Shown in pieces: positions 27,496-34,975 of a DNA stretch of 64,000 bases; position 1 is the stretch's first letter, and every line of letters starts with the position of its first letter. The notes beneath the pieces are model-generated. The model worked only from the letters and a program-made list of their open reading frames with translations, searched no databases and had not been told where the DNA came from. The position numbers and the translations under genes are program-made. The stretch is from assembly GCF_022549695.1 (NCBI RefSeq), contig NZ_JAKZGS010000003.1, positions 1 through 64,000 on the forward strand, in the 5' to 3' direction. The stretch comes from Belliella calami (GTDB taxonomy: Bacteria > Bacteroidota > Bacteroidia > Cytophagales > Cyclobacteriaceae).

Positions 27496-28386
27496 ATGTT
27501 CAGTCTCTCAAGTTGGAAACATCTTCGAATTCCGTTTTCCTTTTATCTCCTACCGGTATTTATTTTTGCTTTGGCTTTTACACCCAACCACAATCCCGAA
27601 AGGATGGTATTGGTTTTCATTACTTTACATTTATTTCTTTACCCTTCGAGTAATGGTTACAACAGTTATTTTGACAAAGACGAAGGAAGTATTGGCGGAT
27701 TAAAAAACCCTCCAAAAGTCAAAAAAAATCTTTATTTTCTTTCATTAATATTCTTTTTGGCATCCATAATCCTTGCTGCATGTATAAATATTTCTTTTGC
27801 AGGAATGGTTATAGTTTATGGATTGGTATCAATGGCATATAGTCATCCTTCCATTCGTCTAAAAAAAATGCCTTATATAAGTTGGGTTGTTGCCGGTTTT
27901 TTTCAGGGCTGTTTCACCTTTTGTATGGCTTATGCAGGATTGAGCGACTTTGGATTCGAAGTATTGGGCAAGTCTCATGTATTTATCCCAGGTTTACTGA
28001 CATCAATTATGCTTTGGGGTTCATATCCTTTGACACAAGTCTATCAGCATGAGGAAGATTCAAGAAGAGGTGATCAAACACTGAGTCTCAAGCTTGGAAT
28101 CAAAGGTACTTTTCTTTTTTCTTCAATCTGGTTTTTGTTTGCAGGATTGGCATTTGCATGGTTTTTTGTAGACAAAAATCAAGATTGGGCTTTTTACGGA
28201 TTCTTGGCAGCAATGCTACCTGTAATTCTTTACTTCTACGTTTGGTTTTGGTTTATCAGAAAAGATGAAAACAAATACGCAAACTACACTTGGGCTATGT
28301 GGATGAATAGAATTTCTGCCACTGCTTTGAATATTTTCTTTTTTTGGTATTTCTTGGAAAACACTCAAATATTGCAGGTAATCTAA
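27496..28386 (+). CDS. UbiA-family prenyltransferase
   Basis: This 296-residue membrane protein has about eight helices and the two Asp-rich motifs of UbiA enzymes: the NxxxDxxxD-like NSYFDKDEGS at about residues 55-64 and DSRRGDQ at about 190. These bind the Mg-diphosphate of a prenyl donor. It would attach an isoprenoid chain to an aromatic acceptor at the membrane. The start at MFSLSSWKHLRIPF is chosen over 27442 to clear the divergent polyketide synthase promoter. It is flanked by the synthase (divergent) and a convergent flavoprotein, so its acceptor is plausibly the polyketide product. Confidence 0.85.
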   Translation: MFSLSSWKHLRIPFSFYLLPVFIFALAFTPNHNPERMVLVFITLHLFLYPSSNGYNSYFDKDEGSIGGLKNPPKVKKNLYFLSLIFFLASIILAACINISFAGMVIVYGLVSMAYSHPSIRLKKMPYISWVVAGFFQGCFTFCMAYAGLSDFGFEVLGKSHVFIPGLLTSIMLWGSYPLTQVYQHEEDSRRGDQTLSLKLGIKGTFLFSSIWFLFAGLAFAWFFVDKNQDWAFYGFLAAMLPVILYFYVWFWFIRKDENKYANYTWAMWMNRISATALNIFFFWYFLENTQILQVI

Positions 28387-28389
28387 TAT

Positions 28390-29502
28390 TCAAAAAGGCT
28401 GCCCATGGGTTCTTTTCATTATATTTCTCGCTATGAAGTTCGAGTTTTTAATCAGGCCAACTGCGAATTCTGACACCCCCTTGGCTCCAAACAATTTCTG
28501 AACATTTCTACCTACCCATAGTCTGTTTTTGAAATTCTTCAGCCAAGCCTCAGTATAGTTTGCTTCAATCAAAGCTCTATCCTGATGATAGAGGATAGCT
28601 TCTGCAGCAAGCTTTCCAGCATGTATCGCTATTGCCATTCCATTACCACAAAGAGGTGTAATCAGCCCAGCAGCGTCTCCAGCCATAATTATATGATTCT
28701 CTACTGGTTGCTTTGGCAAAAAACTAATCTCATTGATCACCTCTGGTTTTTCAAACAAAAACTCACTGTTCTGCCAAATTTCTTTCAAAAATGGATTTTG
28801 CCACAGGAATTTCTTTTCCATTGCTTCAATACTGCCCGTCTCCCTCAACTGATCTCTAGAACCCAGGTAGCAAAGATTGAATTTTTGGTCTTCTATACTG
28901 TTGATTCCACAATACCCTCCTTCGAAATTATGTAAGGCTACAGTATTTTTATCGAAATCAGTTTTGATATGATATTTGATTCCTATGTATGCGCTTCTTG
29001 TTTTTATAAAATCCCTACCAAGTGCCTTATCGACTTTTGATCGCTTCCCAAAAGCCCCTATCACGTGTTTACAACTTATTACTTTCCCATCATCAAGTGT
29101 TACAGCAAAATTATCTTCATTTTCATCAAAAATGATGTCCTCCACTTGCGTTTCGAGTAAAAATCCCGTTCCAAAAGCAATAGCTTTATGGTACAAAAAA
29201 TCATCCAATGCATACCTGCTCACTCCAAAACCTCCCAAATCCAAAGGCATTGTTACACTTTTCCCCTTCACTGATGTCAAAAGAAAACTATCAATCTTTG
29301 ACACTTCTATTTCATCTGGGAACAAATCTTCTTTTTTCAAAAAATCCTTAACTTCATTAGAAATGTATTCCCCGCAAACTCTGTGAAAAGGATAACGCTT
29401 CTTTTCGATCAACAAAACTTGCCTCCCTTGTTTGGAAAGCATACTTGCTGCGGTCAAACCAGCCAATCCACCCCCAATAATCACAATGTCATGCATACTC
29501 AT
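28390..29502 (-). CDS. FAD-dependent oxidoreductase of the geranylgeranyl reductase/hydroxylase type
   Basis: This 370-residue flavoprotein has the N-terminal dinucleotide fold DIVIIGGGLAGLTAA, the CGEYIS segment after strand 2 as in FixC/GGR-like proteins and the second FAD motif GDAAGLITPLCGNG. Such enzymes either hydroxylate aromatic rings or reduce prenyl double bonds. In the Streptomyces srs cluster the third gene is a flavin hydroxylase that yields a quinone. Here it may oxidise the ring or saturate the side chain. Its stop codon is 3 bp from that of the convergent prenyltransferase. Confidence 0.85.
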   Translation of the reverse strand: MSMHDIVIIGGGLAGLTAASMLSKQGRQVLLIEKKRYPFHRVCGEYISNEVKDFLKKEDLFPDEIEVSKIDSFLLTSVKGKSVTMPLDLGGFGVSRYALDDFLYHKAIAFGTGFLLETQVEDIIFDENEDNFAVTLDDGKVISCKHVIGAFGKRSKVDKALGRDFIKTRSAYIGIKYHIKTDFDKNTVALHNFEGGYCGINSIEDQKFNLCYLGSRDQLRETGSIEAMEKKFLWQNPFLKEIWQNSEFLFEKPEVINEISFLPKQPVENHIIMAGDAAGLITPLCGNGMAIAIHAGKLAAEAILYHQDRALIEANYTEAWLKNFKNRLWVGRNVQKLFGAKGVSEFAVGLIKNSNFIARNIMKRTHGQPF

Positions 29503-29619
29503 AAAATTTCCTACCTTTCATTTTATTGATCAACCGCTTATCAAATTTAGTAATCGACCTTTAAGAATTCTCACCAATAACGAGTTAATTTCCATATCTA
29601 AAAGTCAACTAAAATTAAT

Positions 29620-32145
29620 ATGAAGAAGTTTACCCAAGTAAAATTACATCAAATTTTGATGTGCTTTTTCTTTTTGGGATCATTGCTTTTCGCAGAAGAA
29701 GGCATTGCACAAAACAAAAAGAAAAAAAACAGCAAGAAAGACGCTCCTATAGCAGAAGCGACTCCAAAACCCCAAGCTTCTAAATCTGGACCGAAGCCAT
29801 ATTCTGAAGTAATCACTTCAAAAGCAGTAAGCAAAGAGGGGCTTTTTAAAGTACATGAGATAGAAGGAAAATTTTTCTACGAAATCCCTGAAGAGATGCT
29901 CGGGAGAGAAATGTTGATCGTAACTACCATCGCAAAAACTGCCGAAGGCATTGGTTATGGTGGAGAAAGAACAAATACCTTATTGGTAAGATGGGACAAA
30001 GAAAAAGACAACGTCCTTTTGAGAGTGGTTTCCTACACCAACACAGCTGCTGATTCCCTTCCAATTTCGATAGCTGTAAAAGCTTCCAACTTGGAACCCA
30101 TCCTACAGAAATTTGACGTAAAGGCAAAAGCCAAAGATGACAAAGGAGTAGTCATCGAAGTAACTGATCTATTCAGTAAAGATGTACAAGCCATTGGTCT
30201 TCCTCGTAACAACAGAACACAATATAAAGTAACGAGATTGGATACAGACAGATCTTATATCGAAAGAATCAGTCCATATCCAATGAACATCGAAGCAAGG
30301 TATGTAATGACTTATGCTGCCACAGAGCCACCATCCAATTCAAGCACTGGCCTGATCACAGTTGAAATGAACTCTTCAATGGTGCTTTTGCCACAAGAGC
30401 CAATGATGCAGCGTTTGGCAGATCAGAGAGTAGGTTGGTTTAGCAGATCAGTCGTAGACTTCGGTCTTGATGAGCAAAAAGCCACTTCCAGAAGATTTCT
30501 TGACAGGTGGAGACTGGAAGTAAAAGAAGAAGATTATGAAAAATTCAAAAGAGGTGAATTGGTAGAGCCAAAAGAACCAATTGTGTTTTACATAGATCCT
30601 GCTACTCCAAAGCAATGGATTCCATATTTGAAGCAAGGTGTGGAAGATTGGCAAGCAGCTTTTGAAGATGCTGGATTCAAAAATGCCATCATCGCAAAAG
30701 ATGCCCCAACTCCAGAAGAAGATCCAGATTGGAGTGCAGAAGATGCTAGATACTCTGTAATCAGATACTTTGCATCGGATATCCAAAATGCTTATGGGCC
30801 GCATGTATCCGATCCAAGATCAGGAGAGATCATCGAATCTGATATCGGATGGTATCACAATGTGATGAACTTGTTGAGAAACTGGTTCTTTATCCAAACA
30901 GCTGCTGTAAATCCAGAAGCTAGAGGTGTGAATTTCAGAGAAGAAGTAATGGGCAGATTGATCCAGTTTGTTTCCTCACACGAAGTAGGGCATACTTTGG
31001 GTTTGCCACATAACTTTGCGTCTTCACATGCATATCCAGTAGACTCTTTGAGATCCGCTACTTTCACTGACAAATTCAGTACTGCTCCTTCCATTATGGA
31101 CTATGCAAGATTCAATTATATAGCACAACCGGAGGACAAAAATGTCAGCCTTATGCCAAATGTCGGTCCTTATGACAAGTATTCCATTGCGTGGGGTTAC
31201 AGACCTATATTGGATGCAAAAACTCCAGAAGAGGAGCAACCTACCCTTGATAAGTGGATTTTGGAAAAAGCTGGAGACCCTATTTATAGATTCGGTCGTC
31301 AGGGAAATAATTACGATCCAAGTACACAAAGTGAAGACTTAGGTGATGATGCTATGAAAGCTTCAGAATATGGAATCAAAAACCTTAAAGTAATCCTTCC
31401 AAACCTCATGGATTGGACAGCTGAAGAGGCTAAGCCATTTAAAGGCTATGCAGACTTGGAAGAAATGTATGGTCAGGTGATCGGTCAATACAATAGGTAT
31501 ATGGGTCACGTTAGGACAAATGTCGGAGGGGTATATGAAATATACAAATCAACAGGTCAAAACGAGGCAGTTTATCAGCATACAGACAAAGCCACACAGA
31601 AGAGAGCAGTTCAATTCTTGAACAATGAATTATTCAAAACTCCAACTTGGATGATGGATCAAGATATAATTTCGAGAATTGGTGATTTTGGTGCACTTGA
31701 AAGAATCCGAGGCGTACAAGTTGGTGCTTTGAATGGAATTCTTGAGTGGGGTAGATTAGGTAGAGTTATAGAAAACGAAGCATTGAACGGTGCTGATGCG
31801 TATTCAATGACCGAGCTATTCGATGATCTCAGATCAGGTATCTGGACAGAACTATCTGCTGGAAAAGCGATAGATGTACACAGAAGAAGTCTTCAAAGAG
31901 CCCATATCGAAAGATTGGAATATTTGATGACTAATGACGAGCCTAACATTCCTGCTAATTTCAGGAGATTTGCAGGTCCTCAGATCAATGCATCGCAATC
32001 AGACATCAGACCAATGGTCAGAGGTGAGTTGAAAACTTTGCAGAGACAAATTACAGCTTCGATTGGCAGAACTTCAGACAGAGCGTCAAAACTTCATTTA
32101 GAAGATGCTTTGGAAAGAGTAAAAGCAATATTGGACCCAAAATAA
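29620..32145 (+). CDS. Secreted zinc metalloprotease (DUF5117/DUF5118 type)
   Basis: This 841-residue protein has a signal peptide (about 1-30, ending FAEEGIAQ) and then a Lys-rich segment. The zinc site HEVGHTLGLPH lies at about residues 456-466, a metzincin-type HExxHxxGxxH motif. The upstream beta-rich region and the long C-terminal helical part match the large Bacteroidota metalloproteases carrying DUF5117 and DUF5118. It acts in the periplasm or on the cell surface; its substrate is unknown. It is transcribed divergently from the flavoprotein and closed by a terminator at 32195. Confidence 0.92.
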   Translation: MKKFTQVKLHQILMCFFFLGSLLFAEEGIAQNKKKKNSKKDAPIAEATPKPQASKSGPKPYSEVITSKAVSKEGLFKVHEIEGKFFYEIPEEMLGREMLIVTTIAKTAEGIGYGGERTNTLLVRWDKEKDNVLLRVVSYTNTAADSLPISIAVKASNLEPILQKFDVKAKAKDDKGVVIEVTDLFSKDVQAIGLPRNNRTQYKVTRLDTDRSYIERISPYPMNIEARYVMTYAATEPPSNSSTGLITVEMNSSMVLLPQEPMMQRLADQRVGWFSRSVVDFGLDEQKATSRRFLDRWRLEVKEEDYEKFKRGELVEPKEPIVFYIDPATPKQWIPYLKQGVEDWQAAFEDAGFKNAIIAKDAPTPEEDPDWSAEDARYSVIRYFASDIQNAYGPHVSDPRSGEIIESDIGWYHNVMNLLRNWFFIQTAAVNPEARGVNFREEVMGRLIQFVSSHEVGHTLGLPHNFASSHAYPVDSLRSATFTDKFSTAPSIMDYARFNYIAQPEDKNVSLMPNVGPYDKYSIAWGYRPILDAKTPEEEQPTLDKWILEKAGDPIYRFGRQGNNYDPSTQSEDLGDDAMKASEYGIKNLKVILPNLMDWTAEEAKPFKGYADLEEMYGQVIGQYNRYMGHVRTNVGGVYEIYKSTGQNEAVYQHTDKATQKRAVQFLNNELFKTPTWMMDQDIISRIGDFGALERIRGVQVGALNGILEWGRLGRVIENEALNGADAYSMTELFDDLRSGIWTELSAGKAIDVHRRSLQRAHIERLEYLMTNDEPNIPANFRRFAGPQINASQSDIRPMVRGELKTLQRQITASIGRTSDRASKLHLEDALERVKAILDPK

Positions 32146-32194
32146 TCACTTTTAGCTATTAGATTGAACTTTAGCTAATTGAAAATTATTGTAT

Positions 32195-32226
32195 AAAAGC
32201 CAGCTTGTGATCAAGCTGGCTTTTTA
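32195..32226 (+). terminator. Terminator of the metalloprotease gene
   Basis: GCCAGCTTG and CAAGCTGGC form a perfect 9-bp stem with loop TGAT, preceded by AAAA and followed by TTTTT. It lies 54 bp after the stop codon. Confidence 0.9.
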
Positions 32227-32287
32227 CTTATGTGAAAGAAACGAAATTATCACTATTTTTACCATTTCAGATGAAATTATGTAAACC

Positions 32288-32707
32288 ATGTCTATAACCC
32301 CTTTGGAAATACTTAAAGAACACAATCTTCGAATTACTAATTGTCGAAAAGAAGTTTTGGACACATTTTTAAAGAAAAAGTCTGCTCTTTCACACGCTGA
32401 TTTAGAACAAATTTTTCAAAAAGATTTTGATAGAGTAACCTTATACAGAACGCTTAAAACTTTCCTAGACAACGACCTTATCCATAAAGTATTGGATGAC
32501 AGTGGTGCTGCAAAATATGCATTATGTCACCATTCACACGCAAAAGACGAGCATCATGACCACGAACATGTACACTTCAAATGTGAAAAATGTGGCCAAA
32601 CTAAATGTATTGAAGAATCAATATTGCCTAAAATAAATTTACCTTCAGGCTTTATCAATAAAGAAGTGAGCTTATTGGTTCAAGGAATATGTGACCAATG
32701 TAGTTAA
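32288..32707 (+). CDS. Fur-family metal-responsive regulator
   Basis: The 139-residue protein has the Fur winged helix at residues 1-80 (LRITNCRKEVLDTFL; DRVTLYRTLKTFLDNDLIHKV) and a dimer/metal domain with the structural zinc pairs CEKC and CDQC. A His-rich loop HHSHAKDEHHDHEHVH precedes it. Short members of this type in Bacteroidota are often zinc-responsive (Zur-like), but iron or peroxide sensing is not excluded. The presence of a CobW GTPase operon with a palindromic operator and a ZIP transporter in the same window favours zinc, as inference. No palindrome is seen before its own gene. Confidence 0.9.
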   Translation: MSITPLEILKEHNLRITNCRKEVLDTFLKKKSALSHADLEQIFQKDFDRVTLYRTLKTFLDNDLIHKVLDDSGAAKYALCHHSHAKDEHHDHEHVHFKCEKCGQTKCIEESILPKINLPSGFINKEVSLLVQGICDQCS

Positions 32708-32940
32708 AAATTCACGGGAGTTTTGTCATTGTGTTTTTCAACAATAGTTTCATGCGGCCAAACAATCCCTGGAGGCAAATCTATCTTTGGCGGTGTATAA
32801 TTCTCTACTCCCCCTTCTCCATCATCTCTGGAGTCATTTTTTCTTTGATTTAACCTAGCTTTGGTCAGCGTAGCAACGAAGTAAATCAACACCACATAGG
32901 TGAGACCAAGAAGTACCAAATCGATGACGAGACTATTCAT
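32704..32940 (-). CDS. Small single-helix membrane protein
   Basis: A 78-residue protein with one membrane helix at residues 5-24 and a charged, Pro-containing tail (TPPKIDLPPGIVWPHE). Start M at 32940 is preferred over an upstream in-frame M (32985) because the helix then begins properly. Its stop codon overlaps the end of the Fur gene by 4 bp on the opposite strand. No domain is recognised. The tail motif and clean topology suggest a real, conserved protein. Confidence 0.65.
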   Translation of the reverse strand: MNSLVIDLVLLGLTYVVLIYFVATLTKARLNQRKNDSRDDGEGGVENYTPPKIDLPPGIVWPHETIVEKHNDKTPVNF

Positions 32941-33104
32941 AAAACAAAATTTCCTTAAGATAGAATTTATTGTGGTAAATATCAACTATAAACAATCAAT
33001 TATAACAAATCCTTCTATTTTTTTTCAAAAATAATTAAAGGTTAGGGCTTGGCTTGTTAAATAGCCGATATCATCGGATATTTGCAAACTGAAATTTCTA
33101 AAAA

Positions 33105-33584
33105 ATGATAGTAAAAACAAAAAAATACAAACTCGAATCTGGTACCTATATAAAGATGGGACTTGTGAATGTCCTGAAAGAGCAATGGTGGGTAATTCTT
33201 ATAGCTGTAGCGATCGCCTGTGGGTACTTTTGGATTGCTTCTTGGTGGTGGATAAGCATGGCCATTTTGGCTTATATTTTATACTTGTTGTTTTGGGTTA
33301 TCCAATTTGCGGGTGTTACCCAAATGGAACAAAACAAAGTCATGTTCGAAAAAATGTCCTATGAAATAGACAGCAGACAAGTCTTGATGAAGTTAAATGT
33401 CAAACAGGGAATGCCAATCAATTGGAATATGATCAAAAAAGTAGAGATGACTAAAGATGCATTTGTCCTTACTATGTCCAAGGCGCAATTCATACATCTC
33501 CCTTATAAAATCTTCAATTCAGAAAATGACAAAAAATTTGTAGAAACTATCTTGAAAAGAAAAGGATATTTAGCAGAAAAGTAG
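33105..33584 (+). CDS. YcxB-like membrane protein
   Basis: A 159-residue protein with two membrane helices at about residues 30-48 and 50-68 joined by a Trp-rich turn, followed by a small beta-rich cytoplasmic domain containing MPINWNMIKKVEMTKDAFVL and ending in a short helix. This matches the YcxB-like pattern seen in many Bacteroidota and Firmicutes. No function is known. It is a single gene with its own terminator. Confidence 0.8.
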   Translation: MIVKTKKYKLESGTYIKMGLVNVLKEQWWVILIAVAIACGYFWIASWWWISMAILAYILYLLFWVIQFAGVTQMEQNKVMFEKMSYEIDSRQVLMKLNVKQGMPINWNMIKKVEMTKDAFVLTMSKAQFIHLPYKIFNSENDKKFVETILKRKGYLAEK

Positions 33585-33613
33585 ACTTCAAAAATTCATT
33601 TGATAATCATGCA

Positions 33614-33652
33614 TAAAAAAAGCCTCTCAAGAAATCCTGAGAGGCTTTTTTT
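33614..33652. terminator. Bidirectional terminator between YcxB-like and fasciclin genes
   Basis: AAAAAAAGCCTCTCA and TGAGAGGCTTTTTTT form a 15-bp stem with an 8-base loop, with runs of A and T on both sides. The two flanking genes converge on it. Confidence 0.92.
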
Positions 33653-33667
33653 ATGATTATTCTAACA

Positions 33668-34171
33668 TTACATAGGAGGTAAAATCACAGAATCAATAAC
33701 GTGAACTACTCCATTGGAAGCTTCGATATCCGCAGTAGTCACATTAGCATTGTTAACCTTTGCTTTTCCATCTTTCAAGGAGATTTTCACATCTGCACCT
33801 TGTACTGTTTTGGCAGCCATTCCATCAGATAGATCTTTGGAATACACTTTCCCAGCTACTACATGATAAGTCAGTACCGCTACTAATTGAGATTTGTTTT
33901 CCGGCTTCAGTAAATTATCTACTGTACCAGCAGGCAACTTTGCAAATGCATCATTAGTAGGTGCAAACACTGTAAATGGACCATCACCTTTCAATACATC
34001 AACCAAGTCACCTGCCTTCACAGCAGCAACTAAGGTTGATAGGAATTCAGTTTGCATGGCCAAGTCAACAATATCATCGTCAGCATTGACGGTTGTAGCG
34101 TTATTGTTGAGGGTGAATGATGATGTTACAAAAAATGCAATCATCATTGCAATTGTGAGGAAATTTTTCAT
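33668..34171 (-). CDS. Secreted fasciclin (FAS1) domain protein
   Basis: A 167-residue protein with a signal peptide ([20 protein letters not shown]) and a single FAS1 domain. The conserved H1 box [15 protein letters not shown] lies at about residues 66-80 and the H2-like motif [13 protein letters not shown] at the end, with the YHVV segment between. FAS1 domains mediate adhesion. In bacteria they are usually secreted and of unclear partner. It is transcribed alone towards the terminator. A candidate promoter was not found in the AT-rich 261 bp upstream. Confidence 0.92.
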   Translation of the reverse strand: MKNFLTIAMMIAFFVTSSFTLNNNATTVNADDDIVDLAMQTEFLSTLVAAVKAGDLVDVLKGDGPFTVFAPTNDAFAKLPAGTVDNLLKPENKSQLVAVLTYHVVAGKVYSKDLSDGMAAKTVQGADVKISLKDGKAKVNNANVTTADIEASNGVVHVIDSVILPPM

Positions 34172-34432
34172 GATAATTATAGTTTTGGTTTATGTAGGTA
34201 TATAAGCAGATTATGTACTACATTGTTTTTCAAATATTTATACCATATTACAATAAAAATATTCATAAACATATTCTATATATTGATCTACGATTATCAA
34301 CCATTCATTATAAATCCCAATGGGAAATTTACACAGACGGTACTAATTAATCTTATTTTAATCCAGTTTCAAACTTTCTTTTTTAACCAATTTTATCTTT
34401 CATAGCTGAACTCACGGAGTTAAATTTGCTAC

Positions 34433-34906
34433 ATGCAAATCAAATTAATAGCAGTTGGAAAAACTGATAGTAGGGAAATCCAATCTTTGATAGAAGAATA
34501 TATCAAGCGGCTTGGGTTTTACATCAAGTTTGAATTGGAAATTATCCAAGACCTTAAAAACACCAAGAGCCTTTCTGAGGATTCCCAAAAGGAAAAAGAA
34601 GGAGAATTGATTCTGAAAAAACTCCAAGCTTCAGATGACCTGGTATTACTTGATGAAAATGGAAAACAATACGGATCAGTTGACTTTTCAAATATTCTCC
34701 AAAAAAAAATGAACTCAGGATTAAAGCAACTCGTGTTTGTGGTAGGAGGTCCATATGGGTTCTCTGATGCTGTCTATCAGAGGGCAAACAGTAAACTCTC
34801 GCTCTCAAAAATGACTTTTTCCCATCAAATGGTCCGCGTTTTTTTTATAGAACAACTCTATAGGGCATTTACAATTTTGAGAAATGAACCTTACCATCAT
34901 CAATAA
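34433..34906 (+). CDS. rlmH: 23S rRNA pseudouridine-1915 N3-methyltransferase RlmH
   Basis: This 157-residue SPOUT methyltransferase acts on the assembled 70S ribosome. Its signature is complete: the glycine-rich VVGGPYGFS near residue 103, LSLSKMTFSHQMVR, then the C-terminal RAFTILRNEPYHHQ that closes the knot and reads the substrate. Length matches the family. The first five codons follow a TAAATTTG sequence (34421-34428) very closely, so the mRNA may have almost no leader. It stands alone before the M16 protease gene, 69 bp away. Confidence 0.97.
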   Translation: MQIKLIAVGKTDSREIQSLIEEYIKRLGFYIKFELEIIQDLKNTKSLSEDSQKEKEGELILKKLQASDDLVLLDENGKQYGSVDFSNILQKKMNSGLKQLVFVVGGPYGFSDAVYQRANSKLSLSKMTFSHQMVRVFFIEQLYRAFTILRNEPYHHQ

Positions 34907-34975
34907 GAAGATTTAAGAATTGAATAATACCGAACTAAAATATTTTTCTTAGATTACAAGTCGATTTATAAAAAA

